From Candidatus Saccharicenans subterraneus (lineage in GTDB: Bacteria > Acidobacteriota > Aminicenantia > Aminicenantales > Saccharicenantaceae): DNA of 64,000 nucleotides. The translations under genes were made by a program, and so were the position numbers. The stretch's first letter is position 1. Each line of letters begins with the position of its first letter. The DNA lies in assembly GCA_003426165.1 (NCBI GenBank), contig QUAH01000001.1:186001-250000 (forward strand). Direction: 5' to 3'. The notes below the pieces were generated by a model. That model saw only the letters and a list, made by a program, of their open reading frames with translations, did no database searches and was not told the origin of the DNA. Positions 17,542 to 26,434 of this stretch are shown one piece after another.

Positions 17542-18591
17542 TTACTTCTTCTGGCAGCGGCCGATGGCCAGCATGTCAGATAGAATCGAAAAGCCGGTTT
17601 CAATCCGCCCGGCGCCTGCGCCCTGGATGGTCACCTTGCCCATCAGGTCGGTGTCGAAGGTCAGGGCATTCTGGGCCCCCATGACTCCGGCCAGGGGGTC
17701 TGTCAGGGGCAGTTTCTCGGGAGCCACGCTGGCTTCTATTTTCTCACCGTCCTTCTTGACACCGGCAATCAGCTTGTATCTGAGCCCGGCTTCCCTGGCC
17801 TGCTGGATATCTTTCTTTCTAAGGTGAGAGATGCCCTGGCGCCTGACCTCAGCCGGCTTGATTTTTCCGCCCATCAGGGCGTTAGCCAGGATGACCACCT
17901 TGGCCACGGCGTCAAAGCCTTCAACGTCGGCCGTGGGGTCGGCCTCGGCATAACCCAGCTGCTGGGCCAGCTTCAGGGCTTCATCGTATTCCATCCCATC
18001 CAGTTCCATCTTGCTCAGGATGAAATTGGTGGTGCCGTTTAAGATTCCCTTGACCTCCCTGAGTTCATTCCCGGCCAGGCCGTTTTCGAAGAGATGGAAG
18101 ACCGGGGTTCCGCTCATGACCGTGCCCTCGATCCGGAAATGCCGTCGGTTAACCCGGGCCAGCTCCTGCAGTTCGGCATAGTGCAGGGCGGCCGGACCCT
18201 TGTTGGAAGTGACCACGTGCTTGCCGGTACGCAGGGCTTTTTTAATGTAAGAGGTGGCCGGTTCGCCTGTCTTGATATCGGTGTAGGTCATTTCGGCCAT
18301 GATATCCGCTTCCACCCGCTCTATCAGGTCCAGCGGGTCCACGTAGTCTTCGGTCTTTTGTTTTTTCCCGGGATAGTCGTTAAGCTTTTTGCCTGCCTTT
18401 AACGTCTCCAGCAACAGGTCAATCTCCAGGCCCTCCGGGGCGACGACCGTGCCCTTCATCATATCGGTGATGGCCACCACCCTGGGTTCGAAGTCGTGAC
18501 AGTCGCGGAGAAATTCAGCCTTTTTCAGCAGGATTTCCAGTAATCCCTGTCCGACCGTTCCGCAGCCTATCAACATGATTTTATATTCCAT
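17542..18591 (-). CDS. Homoserine dehydrogenase, form without ACT domain
   Basis: Reduces aspartate semialdehyde to homoserine for threonine and methionine synthesis. I choose the ATG at 18591 (MEYKIMLIGCGTVGQGLLEIL), preceded by GGGAGGTC. The Rossmann motif GCGTVGQG, the VTSNKGPAALHY block, the ILNGTTNFIL motif and YAEADPTADVEG (substrate-binding) are all present. At ~349 residues it stops where the catalytic domain ends, so the C-terminal ACT domain that gives threonine feedback in longer forms is absent. The trans-sulfuration enzyme at 12371 could use its product after activation. Confidence 0.92.
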   Translation of the reverse strand: MEYKIMLIGCGTVGQGLLEILLKKAEFLRDCHDFEPRVVAITDMMKGTVVAPEGLEIDLLLETLKAGKKLNDYPGKKQKTEDYVDPLDLIERVEADIMAEMTYTDIKTGEPATSYIKKALRTGKHVVTSNKGPAALHYAELQELARVNRRHFRIEGTVMSGTPVFHLFENGLAGNELREVKGILNGTTNFILSKMELDGMEYDEALKLAQQLGYAEADPTADVEGFDAVAKVVILANALMGGKIKPAEVRRQGISHLRKKDIQQAREAGLRYKLIAGVKKDGEKIEASVAPEKLPLTDPLAGVMGAQNALTFDTDLMGKVTIQGAGAGRIETGFSILSDMLAIGRCQKK

Positions 18592-18883
18592 GATGACCTC
18601 CCATCGTGCTGGAAATGTTATCACAAAAAAGTTTTTCTTAAAAGCGGGAAGCGAGCCCCGTCCCGGTCCATCTTTCCCTGCAAAAAAAATCACCAGACCG
18701 GTGGGCGCCGGCGTTGATGGGCCGGAAAAATAGATGAATATTTCTGTTCCGGCTCAGGACGATGACACCGGCCAGCAGGTTCGGCCAGGCAGGCCCCGGT
18801 ATCAGGGGTGGCGATTACTCCAGCAATGACGTCCGGTGGCCGCTCCTGGCAGTGATGCCTTTCTCTATTCCCGAGCTTCATTT
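18592..18883. other. Leader or intergenic stretch upstream of homoserine dehydrogenase
   Basis: About 290 bp. On the minus strand a short CACC-GGTCT-GGTG hairpin is followed by T8 (18682-18689), roughly 90 bp before the start codon, and CCGG-type inverted repeats precede it. This could be an attenuator or weak terminator. A 63-codon minus-strand frame at 18690-18881 has no ribosome-binding site and looks spurious. I do not recognise a riboswitch. Confidence 0.35.
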
Positions 18884-18917
18884 AAAAATAAAAAGGGCTG
18901 TCCCGAAGGACAGCCCT
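18884..18917 (-). terminator. Intrinsic terminator of gltA
   Basis: A perfect 10-bp stem (AGGGCTGTCC/GGACAGCCCT) with a UUCG loop on the minus strand, followed by TTTTATTTTTAAA. The design is the same as that of the hsp20 terminator at 370-400. Confidence 0.9.
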
Positions 18918-18939
18918 GTCCGTTTCAACCGGTTGTTTC

Positions 18940-20262
18940 TCAGGCCTTGGGAGCCTGCTGGGAAGCGATGAACTGCTCGATCCACTCGGTGGTAACGCTC
19001 TTGGGTCTTTCGATCGGCAGTCCGAGGGCCCTGTCCCAGATGAGCTGGGCCAGAACGCCCATGGCCCTGGAAACGCCGAAGAACACGGTGTAGAAATCGT
19101 ACTCGGTCACACCGTAGTGCCAGAGCAGGCAGCCGGAATGGGCGTCAACGTTCGGCCAGGGGTTCTTGGCCTTGCCGTGCTGGGTCAGGATGTCCGGGGC
19201 CACCTCGAACACCTTGCTGACCACCTTGAAGATGGGGTCATCGGGCAGGTGCTTGAGGGCAAATTCTCTCTGGGCGATGAACCGCGGGTCGGTCTTGCGC
19301 AGGACGGCATGGCCGTATCCGGGCACAACCTTTCCGGCGTTCAGGGTATCCCAGATGTACTGGCTGATCTGTTCCTTGGTCGGTTCCTGTCCGATTTTTT
19401 CCATCATTTCCATGATCCAGCGCAGGACTTCCTGGTTGGCCAGTCCGTGCAGGGGGCCAGCCAGCCCGTCCATGGAAGCTGACAGGGAATAATAGGCGTC
19501 AGACAGGGCCGAACCCACCAGGTGGCAGGTGTGGGCGGAGACGTTGCCGCCTTCGTGGTCGCAGTGAAGCACCAGGTAGAGCCTCATCAGGTCCTTGAAG
19601 GCCGGGTCGTCGGTGACGCCGAGCATGTGGGCGAAATTGCCGCCCCAGTCCAGCTTGGGGTCGGCTGGGATGTGCTTCCCGCCCTTGTAGCTGCGGCGGT
19701 AGATGTAGGCGGCGATGGCCGGCAGCTTGGCCAGGATGTTCATCACGTCCTCGTACATCGGGTCCCAGTAATCCAGCTTGTGCATGCCCTGGCGGTACCT
19801 CTCGGCAAAGACGGAGTCCTTCTGCAGCTGCAGAATGGCCAGGGCGAACTGGGTCATGGGATGGGTGTCGACCGGAACGGTGTTCAGAACATCGATCAGG
19901 TACTTGGGCAGGGCGCTTCTCTTGCGCCACTCCTCGGTGATGGCCACGCAATCCTCGTAGGTGGGGATATCACCGGTCAGCAGCAGGTAGAACATGCCCT
20001 CGGGCAGCGGTTCCTCGGTGCCGGGAGCCTTGGGCAGCTTTTCCCGGACTTCGGGGATGGTATAGCCGCGGAAGCGGATACCTTCGTTCGGGTCCAGGGC
20101 CGAACATTCCCACATCATGCACTTGACGCTGCGCATGCCACCATAACACTGGGCTATGGTCACCTCAGAGATTTTCAGTTCCCCATGTTCTTTGAGAATC
20201 TTCTGGATTCTCTCCCGCATGGGCATCATCTTGGAGACAAACTTTTCCTTTAATGTAGCCAT
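18940..20262 (-). CDS. gltA: Citrate synthase, mitochondrial-type
   Basis: Condenses oxaloacetate and acetyl-CoA. The 440-residue sequence resembles the eukaryotic/Geobacter-type branch rather than the usual bacterial hexameric GltA: RGYTIPEV near the N-terminus, LHCDHEGGNVSAHT, GPLHGLANQ with the catalytic histidine, PGYGHAVLRKTDPR, and the catalytic aspartate in PNVDAHSG. It has a strong AAAGGAGG site, a sigma-70 promoter and a UUCG terminator, so it is a single-gene unit. Whether it works oxidatively or in biosynthesis cannot be judged here. Confidence 0.96.
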   Translation of the reverse strand: MATLKEKFVSKMMPMRERIQKILKEHGELKISEVTIAQCYGGMRSVKCMMWECSALDPNEGIRFRGYTIPEVREKLPKAPGTEEPLPEGMFYLLLTGDIPTYEDCVAITEEWRKRSALPKYLIDVLNTVPVDTHPMTQFALAILQLQKDSVFAERYRQGMHKLDYWDPMYEDVMNILAKLPAIAAYIYRRSYKGGKHIPADPKLDWGGNFAHMLGVTDDPAFKDLMRLYLVLHCDHEGGNVSAHTCHLVGSALSDAYYSLSASMDGLAGPLHGLANQEVLRWIMEMMEKIGQEPTKEQISQYIWDTLNAGKVVPGYGHAVLRKTDPRFIAQREFALKHLPDDPIFKVVSKVFEVAPDILTQHGKAKNPWPNVDAHSGCLLWHYGVTEYDFYTVFFGVSRAMGVLAQLIWDRALGLPIERPKSVTTEWIEQFIASQQAPKA

Positions 20263-20329
20263 TCAGAAACCTCCTTTAGGCTTTTAATTGCTTTTTTTAG
20301 ATTTTAAAAAAAGAACAAACTGAGACTGA

Positions 20330-20359
20330 AATATAACACGTCCTTCGCCGGCAAGTCAA
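20330..20359 (-). promoter_or_regulatory. gltA: Promoter of gltA
   Basis: Minus-strand TTGACT (20354-20359), 18-bp spacer, TATATT (20330-20335). The resulting leader of ~60 nt carries an A/T-only inverted repeat, CTTTTTTTA/TAAAAAAAG. Confidence 0.65.
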
Positions 20360-20385
20360 TTTATATTTTCTGGGAATAAAAAGGC

Positions 20386-20414
20386 TTGATTTTTGAGGAC
20401 GGGGCTTATATTCT
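20386..20414 (+). promoter_or_regulatory. Promoter of lemA-htpX
   Basis: TTGATT (20386-20391), 17-bp spacer, TATTCT (20409-20414), leaving a leader of about 40 nt with AAGGAAAGGAG before lemA. Confidence 0.6.
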
Positions 20415-20463
20415 TTAAGCAAAGTGGTGTCCTGAGAACAGGATATCAAGGAAAGGAGAAAAA

Positions 20464-21018
20464 ATGGGAGCGCTTATTGTTTTGCTGATAATCATAGGTT
20501 TACTGGTCCTGATTGCCATCGGCATCTACAACAGCCTGGTCGTCCTCAGAAACCGCTGCGACAACGCCTGGGCCCAGGTGGATGTCCAGCTGCGCCGCCG
20601 CTATGACCTGATTCCCAACCTGGTGGAAACGGTCAAGGGCTATGCCAAGCACGAGCGGGAAGTCTTCGAGAAAGTGACCGAGGCCCGGACCCGGGCCATC
20701 AATGCCCAGACGGTCAAAGAACAGGGGCAGGCCGAAAACATGCTGACCGGGGCCCTGAAATCGCTATTTGCCGTGGTGGAAAATTACCCCGAATTGAAAG
20801 CCAACCAGAACTTCCTGATGCTGCAGGAGGAGCTGGCCGGGACCGAGAGCAAGATCGCCTTTGCCAGGCAGTTCTACAACGACACGGTCATGAAGTTCAA
20901 CATGAAGCAGCAGGTCTTTCCCTCTAACATAATTGCCAATCTCTTCGGCTTCAAGGAAAGAGACTACTTTGAAATAGAAGAACCGGAGGCCCGGGGACCG
21001 GTCAAAGTTTCCTTCTGA
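20464..21018 (+). CDS. lemA: LemA family membrane protein
   Basis: A 184-residue protein with one N-terminal membrane helix ([21 protein letters not shown]) and a coiled, mostly helical remainder. The LemA signature [25 protein letters not shown] is complete. The biochemical role of LemA is not established; the domain faces the periplasm in proposed topologies. It starts behind AAGGAAAGGAG. The htpX-like protease gene follows 52 bp later, a pairing often seen in bacteria. Confidence 0.93.
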   Translation: MGALIVLLIIIGLLVLIAIGIYNSLVVLRNRCDNAWAQVDVQLRRRYDLIPNLVETVKGYAKHEREVFEKVTEARTRAINAQTVKEQGQAENMLTGALKSLFAVVENYPELKANQNFLMLQEELAGTESKIAFARQFYNDTVMKFNMKQQVFPSNIIANLFGFKERDYFEIEEPEARGPVKVSF

Positions 21019-21070
21019 TAATTCTTCTGGCAGAACTCACTAAAGCTCGGACTGAGAAGATAGAATCCTC

Positions 21071-21976
21071 ATGTATGAACAGATAACCAGCAACAAGGTC
21101 AAGTCCTTTCTGCTGGTCCTGTTCTTTGTCGCCTTTGTCTTTCTCCTGGTCTGGGTCTTTGAAGAGCTCACCGGCTGGGGCCGGGGCGGCTTTATCCTGG
21201 CCCTGGTCATCTCGGTCGTGATGGCCGTTGGCAGTTATTACTACAGCGACCGGATTGTCCTGGCCATAAGCCGGGCCCGGCCGGTGACCAGGGAAGAATT
21301 CCCCTACCTTTACCATACGGTTGAAGGCCTGGCCATTGCCGCCGGCCTGCCGGCTCCCCGCTGTTATGTGATTGAGGATACCGCTCCCAACGCTTTTGCC
21401 ACCGGCCGCAACCCGAAAAATTCGGTCATCTGTGTGACCACCGGCCTTCTCCAGAAGATGAACCGCCTGGAACTGGAAGGGGTCCTGGCCCACGAGATGA
21501 GCCATATTAAGAATTACGATGTTCTTCTCCAGACGGTGGCCGTGGTCATGGTCGGGGTGGTGGCCCTGCTCAGCGACTGGATGCTGCGCAGCCTGTGGTG
21601 GGGAGGGGGGCGCAGGAAAGGCCGGGAGCGTAGCGGGAATGCCGGGGCCATCTTGCTTCTGGTGGGCATAGTCCTGGCCATATTGTCCCCGCTCGTGGCC
21701 CAGCTGATGCAGCTGGCCATTTCGCGGCGAAGGGAGTACCTGGCTGATGCCAGCGCGGCCATGCTGACCAGGTACCCGGCCGGGCTGGCCTCGGCCCTGC
21801 GCAAGATCGCCGCCGACCCGGAACCGCTGGAAGCGGCCAACAAGGCTACCGCCCATCTTTATATCGTCAACCCGCTGAAGAATATCGGCGGCAAGGTTAA
21901 CAGATTGTTCAGCACCCATCCTCCCATCGAGGCGCGGATTGCCGCCCTGGAAAAGATGTCGTTTGAAAGGACCTGA
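21071..21976 (+). CDS. htpX: HtpX-like M48 membrane zinc metalloprotease
   Basis: A 301-residue integral membrane protease for quality control of membrane proteins. Two N-terminal helices (residues ~11-31 and 40-58) precede the cytoplasmic part. The zinc motif HEMSH is at residues 141-145, with the third ligand probably the glutamate in RREYLADASA. Two more hydrophobic segments lie between them. STHPPIEARIAAL near the end is typical of HtpX. It forms a two-gene unit with lemA. Confidence 0.94.
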   Translation: MYEQITSNKVKSFLLVLFFVAFVFLLVWVFEELTGWGRGGFILALVISVVMAVGSYYYSDRIVLAISRARPVTREEFPYLYHTVEGLAIAAGLPAPRCYVIEDTAPNAFATGRNPKNSVICVTTGLLQKMNRLELEGVLAHEMSHIKNYDVLLQTVAVVMVGVVALLSDWMLRSLWWGGGRRKGRERSGNAGAILLLVGIVLAILSPLVAQLMQLAISRRREYLADASAAMLTRYPAGLASALRKIAADPEPLEAANKATAHLYIVNPLKNIGGKVNRLFSTHPPIEARIAALEKMSFERT

Positions 21977-22039
21977 GGCCCGAAAATCTTTATCCAGCCT
22001 CGGGGGGCTGGCATCAATTAATGGAGCCGGGTGGCTCTC

Positions 22040-22068
22040 TTGCAACTTCAGAGTTGTTTGTCTATAAT
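22040..22068 (+). promoter_or_regulatory. Promoter of tRNA-Asp
   Basis: TTGCAA (22040-22045), 17-bp spacer, consensus TATAAT (22063-22068), 15 bp before the mature tRNA 5' end. Confidence 0.75.
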
Positions 22069-22083
22069 TTAGAAACCCCGGGC

Positions 22084-22160
22084 GGGGTCGTAGTTCAGCT
22101 GGTTAGAACGCCGGCCTGTCACGCCGGAGGTCGCGAGTTCGAGTCTCGTCGGCCCCGCCA
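22084..22160 (+). tRNA. tRNA-Asp (GTC)
   Basis: A 77-nt cloverleaf. The acceptor GGGGTCG pairs with CGGCCCC, the anticodon stem CCGGC/GCCGG closes the loop CTGTCAC with anticodon GTC (22118-22120), and the T arm contains GTTCGAGT. The discriminator is G and CCA is encoded. A T-run follows immediately and may serve as terminator. Confidence 0.97.
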
Positions 22161-22351
22161 TTTTTCCCCCAAACAAATGTTAACTGCCCGAAACTTTTTC
22201 CCCGGCAGCGACAATCCATTACCTTTGATGGCTGGCGACCGGGTTGCCCTTCTCCTGATGAAACCGCGAGCCACAACCCGGTCGGCAGAAAACCCTTTCC
22301 CCGCGGCTCGTTGTGTGGTATAAATTAACCTAATACAATCAGGAGGAACCG

Positions 22352-22729
22352 ATGCCCGATAAAACCAAGGTCCTGGTGATAGATGATGACCCGGCCATCT
22401 GCGTTTCAGTTAAGGCCATTCTGGAAGCCAGCGGTTACGAAACGGCTACCGCCCTGAGCGGCAAGGAAGGCCTGGAGCTTTTCCGCCGGCTCAATCCCGA
22501 TATCGTCCTGTGCGACATGATGATGGAAGACATAGATGCCGGAGCCAAGGTGGCTAAAGTCATCAAAGAGGAACGTCCCGAGCTGCCCGTGTTTCTGCTC
22601 AGTACCATAGGCGAGGCCACGGCCAGAACCATCGGCCTGGACGAACTGGGCTTTAACGGAGTTTTTCAGAAGCCCGTTAATTTTGACCTTCTGCTCAGCG
22701 TTCTGGAAAAACACAGAAAAAAAGCCTGA
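22352..22729 (+). CDS. Stand-alone receiver-domain response regulator
   Basis: A 125-residue CheY-like single-domain protein. The acidic pocket is in VLVIDDDPA, the phospho-acceptor is D55 (DIVLCDMMM), and the conserved lysine is in VFQKPVNF. There is no output domain, so it must act by protein contact or in a phosphorelay. It starts behind AGGAGGAACC. It lies 30 bp before an unknown gene and then the hydrogenase cluster. Histidine kinases that could phosphorylate it are encoded at the far end of that cluster. Confidence 0.93.
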   Translation: MPDKTKVLVIDDDPAICVSVKAILEASGYETATALSGKEGLELFRRLNPDIVLCDMMMEDIDAGAKVAKVIKEERPELPVFLLSTIGEATARTIGLDELGFNGVFQKPVNFDLLLSVLEKHRKKA

Positions 22730-22759
22730 GCCCGGAAATTTTCCCTGGAAACCCCTAGA

Positions 22760-23272
22760 ATGGATAAGACCCTGGCCGAAATCTTCCGCCTCAAGCCCGA
22801 CCTTCAGGATTTTTTTCTTGAGGTCAGAAGGCTGGAAGGAGACTTCCCTTTTAACCGGGAAGACATGGAAGCCCTGGGCCAGGCTTATTTTGAAAGGTAT
22901 CCAGAAAAATTTGTCCAGAGGAACCTGGAAGAGGTCAGGCTGGGCTACCAGCTGACCAGGTTCTGCCTGCTGGAAAAATCCATGGCTGGAATTAAGGGAG
23001 AACTGAAGGATTTTTTCCGCCAGGCTTTTGCCCAGCCTGATAAAATTACCGGGCTGATGGCCGACCTGACCGGCTCGGGCCTTGGGCCGGAACTGGCCAC
23101 CGGCTTCGGTCAGCTCCAGGCTGTCCTGGACGGTCTTAAGGCTATTGTCGATGAGCTGCCCAAGGGCATGGTCAAGGAAAGATTTCTGGGAGGGCTGTCT
23201 TCCCTGTTTAATGTCTGTTACCTTTTGAAAGTGCTGATTGCCCGGAGCGGCCAGGAGAGTTTACAAGACTGA
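22760..23272 (+). CDS. Unknown protein upstream of the hydrogenase cluster
   Basis: A 170-residue, probably all-helical soluble protein. I do not recognise a family. Two halves can be seen: an N-terminal Leu/Phe-rich helical part to about residue 95 and a C-terminal part with a Gly-rich turn (LTGSGLGPELATGFG). It has a few cysteines but no metal-binding pattern and no signal peptide. The start lacks a strong ribosome-binding site. It lies between a receiver protein and the first hydrogenase-cluster gene, all on one strand, so a role in sensing or assembling the complex is possible but unproven. Confidence 0.6.
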   Translation: MDKTLAEIFRLKPDLQDFFLEVRRLEGDFPFNREDMEALGQAYFERYPEKFVQRNLEEVRLGYQLTRFCLLEKSMAGIKGELKDFFRQAFAQPDKITGLMADLTGSGLGPELATGFGQLQAVLDGLKAIVDELPKGMVKERFLGGLSSLFNVCYLLKVLIARSGQESLQD

Positions 23273-23353
23273 ATATTTCTGGTATTTTGCCGTCTAAAAG
23301 CCAGGGGAGTATGGGTCAAGTTTCTCCGGGCCCGGCTGCTTGAGGAGAGAGAC

Positions 23354-25372
23354 GTGTCTTATTACCGAGGTATCTGCAATTTCTGCGGCACCGGTTGCGG
23401 GCACCTGCTCCAGGTGGAGGGAAACCGGGTCCGCGGGGTTTATCCCCTGCCCGGCCATCCCCTGAGTCGCGGCCGGTTGTGTGTCCGCGGCTGGCATATT
23501 CATGAACTGTTGCAGACCGAGGAAAGAATAACCAGCCCGCTGATCAGAGAGGGAAATAGCTTTCGCCCGGTTTCTTTCGATGAGGCGGTAGATTTTACGG
23601 CCAGTCGCCTGAAAACTTTTTCCGGGAGAGAGGTGGCCTTCCTGGGCTCTCCCCGGGCTTCCAACGAGGAAAATTATCTATTTGGAAAGTTTGCCCGGGC
23701 GGTTATGAAAAGCAACAATCTCAGCCTGACCTCGGACGCCGGGCTGGAGGAGAGTTCCCGGGTGCTTCTTGAGGGCTGCGGTTTGCCGGCCATGACCGGC
23801 TCCCTGTCGGCTCTGAGGCAGGCCGATTTTATCCTGGTGGTGGGGGGCGACCTGACCAAGCAGAACCCCATAATCGCCAGCGAAATTCATTTTGCCCGCC
23901 GCTCGGGGACCTTTGTGGCCACAATTTCGCCCAGAAAGACCCAGATGGCCAGGCTCAGTCAGAAGCATCTCAGGCCAAACCCGGGTACCATCTGGCTGTT
24001 GCTCGAGGCCCTGGCCCGCGCCCTGCGAACCGAGGGGCTGGTCCGGGGCGATGATCTCGAAGAACGGGTTGAAAATGCCCGGCAATATCTTGAATACCTG
24101 GATTCCCTGGACCTCAAGCAGGCCTCAGAATCGACCGGGGTCGAGGAGCAGGAAATAATTTCCCTGGCCAGAAAGTTTTATGAATCGGAATCAGCTTTCG
24201 CTTTTTATCCCGTCGGCATCCAGAGCCTGGACCGACGCTCGATGTCAGCCCTCCTTAACCTGTTCCTCCTGGCCGGCAAGCTGGACCGCCCCGCCGGAGG
24301 AATGTGCCCGGTCACCGGCATCAGCAACCTGCTGGGAAGCCTGGACATGGGAGTATCACCGGCTTTTCTGCCCGGCTATTTCCCGGTGGAGGCTGAGGAA
24401 AGCTGGCGGAGGTTTGAAGAACTCTGGCAGGTCGGGCTTAACCGGACACCGGGAAAAAGCGCCGCCGCCTGCCTGCAGGAAGATCGGTCAATCAAGGCCC
24501 TGCTGGTCGTGGACCATGACGAGGAAATCATCCGCCATGTCAACCGGATAAAAGAGCTGGAGTTCGTGGTCTATTTCGGAGCCTACCAGAATGCTTTTGC
24601 CAGCCTGGCCACCGTAATTTTCCCCCGTCTGAATTACGTTGAAGGGGACGGGACATACACCAATTCGGAAAGACGGGTGCAACTCAGCCAGAAAAAAGTG
24701 GAGCCACCGGCTGGAATCAAGCCCATGTGGGAAATACTGAGCCGCCTGGCTTCGGCCCTGGGTCAACCCTGGCCTTATAAATCTGCCGAGGAAATCATGA
24801 CTGAAATAAGCAGGGTAGTGCCTCAGTATTCGGGCCTCAGCCATGAAAAATTGAGGGCCAGTCTTGGCCTCAGGTGGCCGGTAGATGACAGGCACCCGGG
24901 TGGCACAGAATTTCCCCTGGCCGAAGAGACCGGGCGCGGGTTCAAGTTTGTATTCGACGGGGCCGCAGACCGGCGGCAGAGCTTGCGTTCGGGAAAGGAA
25001 GGGGTCTTTCCCTTCAAGCTGGTCGTTGGCCGGAGCAATTATTTCTGGCATCAGAACTCGGTCATGAAAAGGACGTTCATTCCAAGGAGAGAATACAATG
25101 CCCTCCTGCTGCTCTATCCCAATGGCTTTGTAGAAGTCTCGGAAGAAGATGCCCGGGCCCTCGGACTTCGGGAAAAACAGCCGGTGAGGATAGTTTCGGA
25201 AGCCGCTGAAATCAGGCTGGCCACCCGTATTTCGCCCGACATCCTGCCCGGCATGCTCTATATTCCTTATTTTATAGAAGAGATGATTTCCGGGTTCCTG
25301 CACCGCCAGGTGTCCGAACTGGAAAAGAACGAAGAGTTTTTCCTGCCCGTCCGGCTGGAGAAGGTGGAGTAG
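23354..25372 (+). CDS. Molybdopterin oxidoreductase-family (FdhA/NuoG-like) subunit lacking the formate dehydrogenase catalytic loop
   Basis: A 672-residue protein starting at GTG behind GAGGAG. The N-terminal [4Fe-4S] motif C8-x2-C11-x3-C15-x27-C43 is intact. The rest aligns with formate dehydrogenase alpha chains, including a DMG block and the NYVEGDGTYTNSERRVQ segment. Where formate dehydrogenases carry the Mo-ligating Sec/Cys and adjacent His (R-V-U-H...), this protein reads SRVLLEGCGLPAMTG. By eye the Sec/Cys is replaced by Leu and about eight residues are missing. Formate oxidation is therefore doubtful. An electron-transfer subunit akin to NuoG is the better reading. It is the first gene of a tight nine-gene run. 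Confidence 0.8.
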   Translation: MSYYRGICNFCGTGCGHLLQVEGNRVRGVYPLPGHPLSRGRLCVRGWHIHELLQTEERITSPLIREGNSFRPVSFDEAVDFTASRLKTFSGREVAFLGSPRASNEENYLFGKFARAVMKSNNLSLTSDAGLEESSRVLLEGCGLPAMTGSLSALRQADFILVVGGDLTKQNPIIASEIHFARRSGTFVATISPRKTQMARLSQKHLRPNPGTIWLLLEALARALRTEGLVRGDDLEERVENARQYLEYLDSLDLKQASESTGVEEQEIISLARKFYESESAFAFYPVGIQSLDRRSMSALLNLFLLAGKLDRPAGGMCPVTGISNLLGSLDMGVSPAFLPGYFPVEAEESWRRFEELWQVGLNRTPGKSAAACLQEDRSIKALLVVDHDEEIIRHVNRIKELEFVVYFGAYQNAFASLATVIFPRLNYVEGDGTYTNSERRVQLSQKKVEPPAGIKPMWEILSRLASALGQPWPYKSAEEIMTEISRVVPQYSGLSHEKLRASLGLRWPVDDRHPGGTEFPLAEETGRGFKFVFDGAADRRQSLRSGKEGVFPFKLVVGRSNYFWHQNSVMKRTFIPRREYNALLLLYPNGFVEVSEEDARALGLREKQPVRIVSEAAEIRLATRISPDILPGMLYIPYFIEEMISGFLHRQVSELEKNEEFFLPVRLEKVE

Positions 25373-25375
25373 GTC

Positions 25376-26434
25376 ATGTACTGGTTACCCAGGGATCAGG
25401 TCAGGGCGCTGGTCAACAGGCTGGCCGAAAGTTATGCCGTCTACGGACCGCGCCGGGATGAGGTTTCGGGCGAAGTGGTATTTGACCGGCTGGAAGAGCT
25501 GGAGAGGCTGGACCTGCAGGCAGCCATTCCCTACAATCCGCCCAAGCATGCCCTGTTGCCCCAGTATGAAGAAATCTTGAAGTATCTCTACTCGAAGCAA
25601 TCCCAAAAGGTAACGATAGAAAAAATAAGCAAGGTCGAGCCCAAAGCCCTGGTTGGGTTGAGAGCCTGCGACCTGAACGGCATTCTCTGCCTGGACCGGT
25701 TTTTCCTGGGGCAGGAGTTCGTGGATGAGATTTACCTGGAGCACCGAAAGAAGCTGTTCATCATTTCCAACACCTGCGTCAGGCCCTTTCCCCAGTGCTT
25801 TTGCGTTTGCACCGACAGCGGCCCGGCTGCCGGAGAAGGGTTTGACCTGGACCTGACCTGCGCCGGCCAGGGCTACCTGGTTCTGGTCGGTTCTAAGAAG
25901 GGGCAGAGGCTGGTGGAAGAGCTCGGCCTGCGGGAAGCCGGGAGCGAGGCCCAAAACCTCCGCGAAAAGATCGTGGCCGAGTCGGTATCTTCCTTCGATA
26001 ACTTTGCCCTGGAAAATAAGGCCTGGGTATCCCGGGCCACCAACCGCCTGACCACCGGTTTTATTAAACCGGAGGTCTGGGAATACATAGGCAACCAGTG
26101 CTTTGAGTGCGGGGCCTGTTCTTTTGTCTGTCCCACCTGTTCCTGTTTCAACGTGGAAGATGTCAACCGGGTGGACGGGCCGACCGACCGGGTCCGCACC
26201 TGGGATTCCTGTTCGTTCGAAGGCTATACCAAGATGGCCGGCGACCATAATCCCCGAAAGCCGGTGGAAGACCGGCGCAACAAGAGGTTTTTCTGCAAGC
26301 TGTCATATTCCCAGTCCAAGAAATACCTGCGCCCGGGCTGCGTGGGCTGTGGCCGCTGTGCCCGGGTCTGCCCCGGAGATATCGGTTTACCCAACGTGGT
26401 GACCTATATACGGAGAGAGATAACCGGAGAATGA
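25376..26434 (+). CDS. Sulfhydrogenase beta-type (HydB/AsrA-like) iron-sulfur subunit
   Basis: A 352-residue electron-transfer protein 3 bp downstream of the FdhA/NuoG-like gene. Two ferredoxin-type cysteine clusters lie in the C-terminal third: CFECGACSFVCPTCSC and CVGCGRCARVCP. The N-terminal part (LVGLRACDLNGILCLDRFF) matches the beta subunits of archaeal sulfhydrogenases and anaerobic sulfite reductase A. Such subunits relay electrons between the flavin diaphorase encoded by the next gene and the catalytic core. Confidence 0.88.
   Translation: MYWLPRDQVRALVNRLAESYAVYGPRRDEVSGEVVFDRLEELERLDLQAAIPYNPPKHALLPQYEEILKYLYSKQSQKVTIEKISKVEPKALVGLRACDLNGILCLDRFFLGQEFVDEIYLEHRKKLFIISNTCVRPFPQCFCVCTDSGPAAGEGFDLDLTCAGQGYLVLVGSKKGQRLVEELGLREAGSEAQNLREKIVAESVSSFDNFALENKAWVSRATNRLTTGFIKPEVWEYIGNQCFECGACSFVCPTCSCFNVEDVNRVDGPTDRVRTWDSCSFEGYTKMAGDHNPRKPVEDRRNKRFFCKLSYSQSKKYLRPGCVGCGRCARVCPGDIGLPNVVTYIRREITGE

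Noticed and set aside
18690-18881. A 63-codon minus-strand ORF just after the gltA terminator
   Set aside because: No ribosome-binding site, no recognisable sequence, and it starts at the end of a U-tract.
23354-25372. Annotation as a functional, possibly selenocysteine-containing formate dehydrogenase
   Set aside because: The Sec/Cys-His loop is missing and there is no in-frame TGA or SECIS-like element at the expected position.
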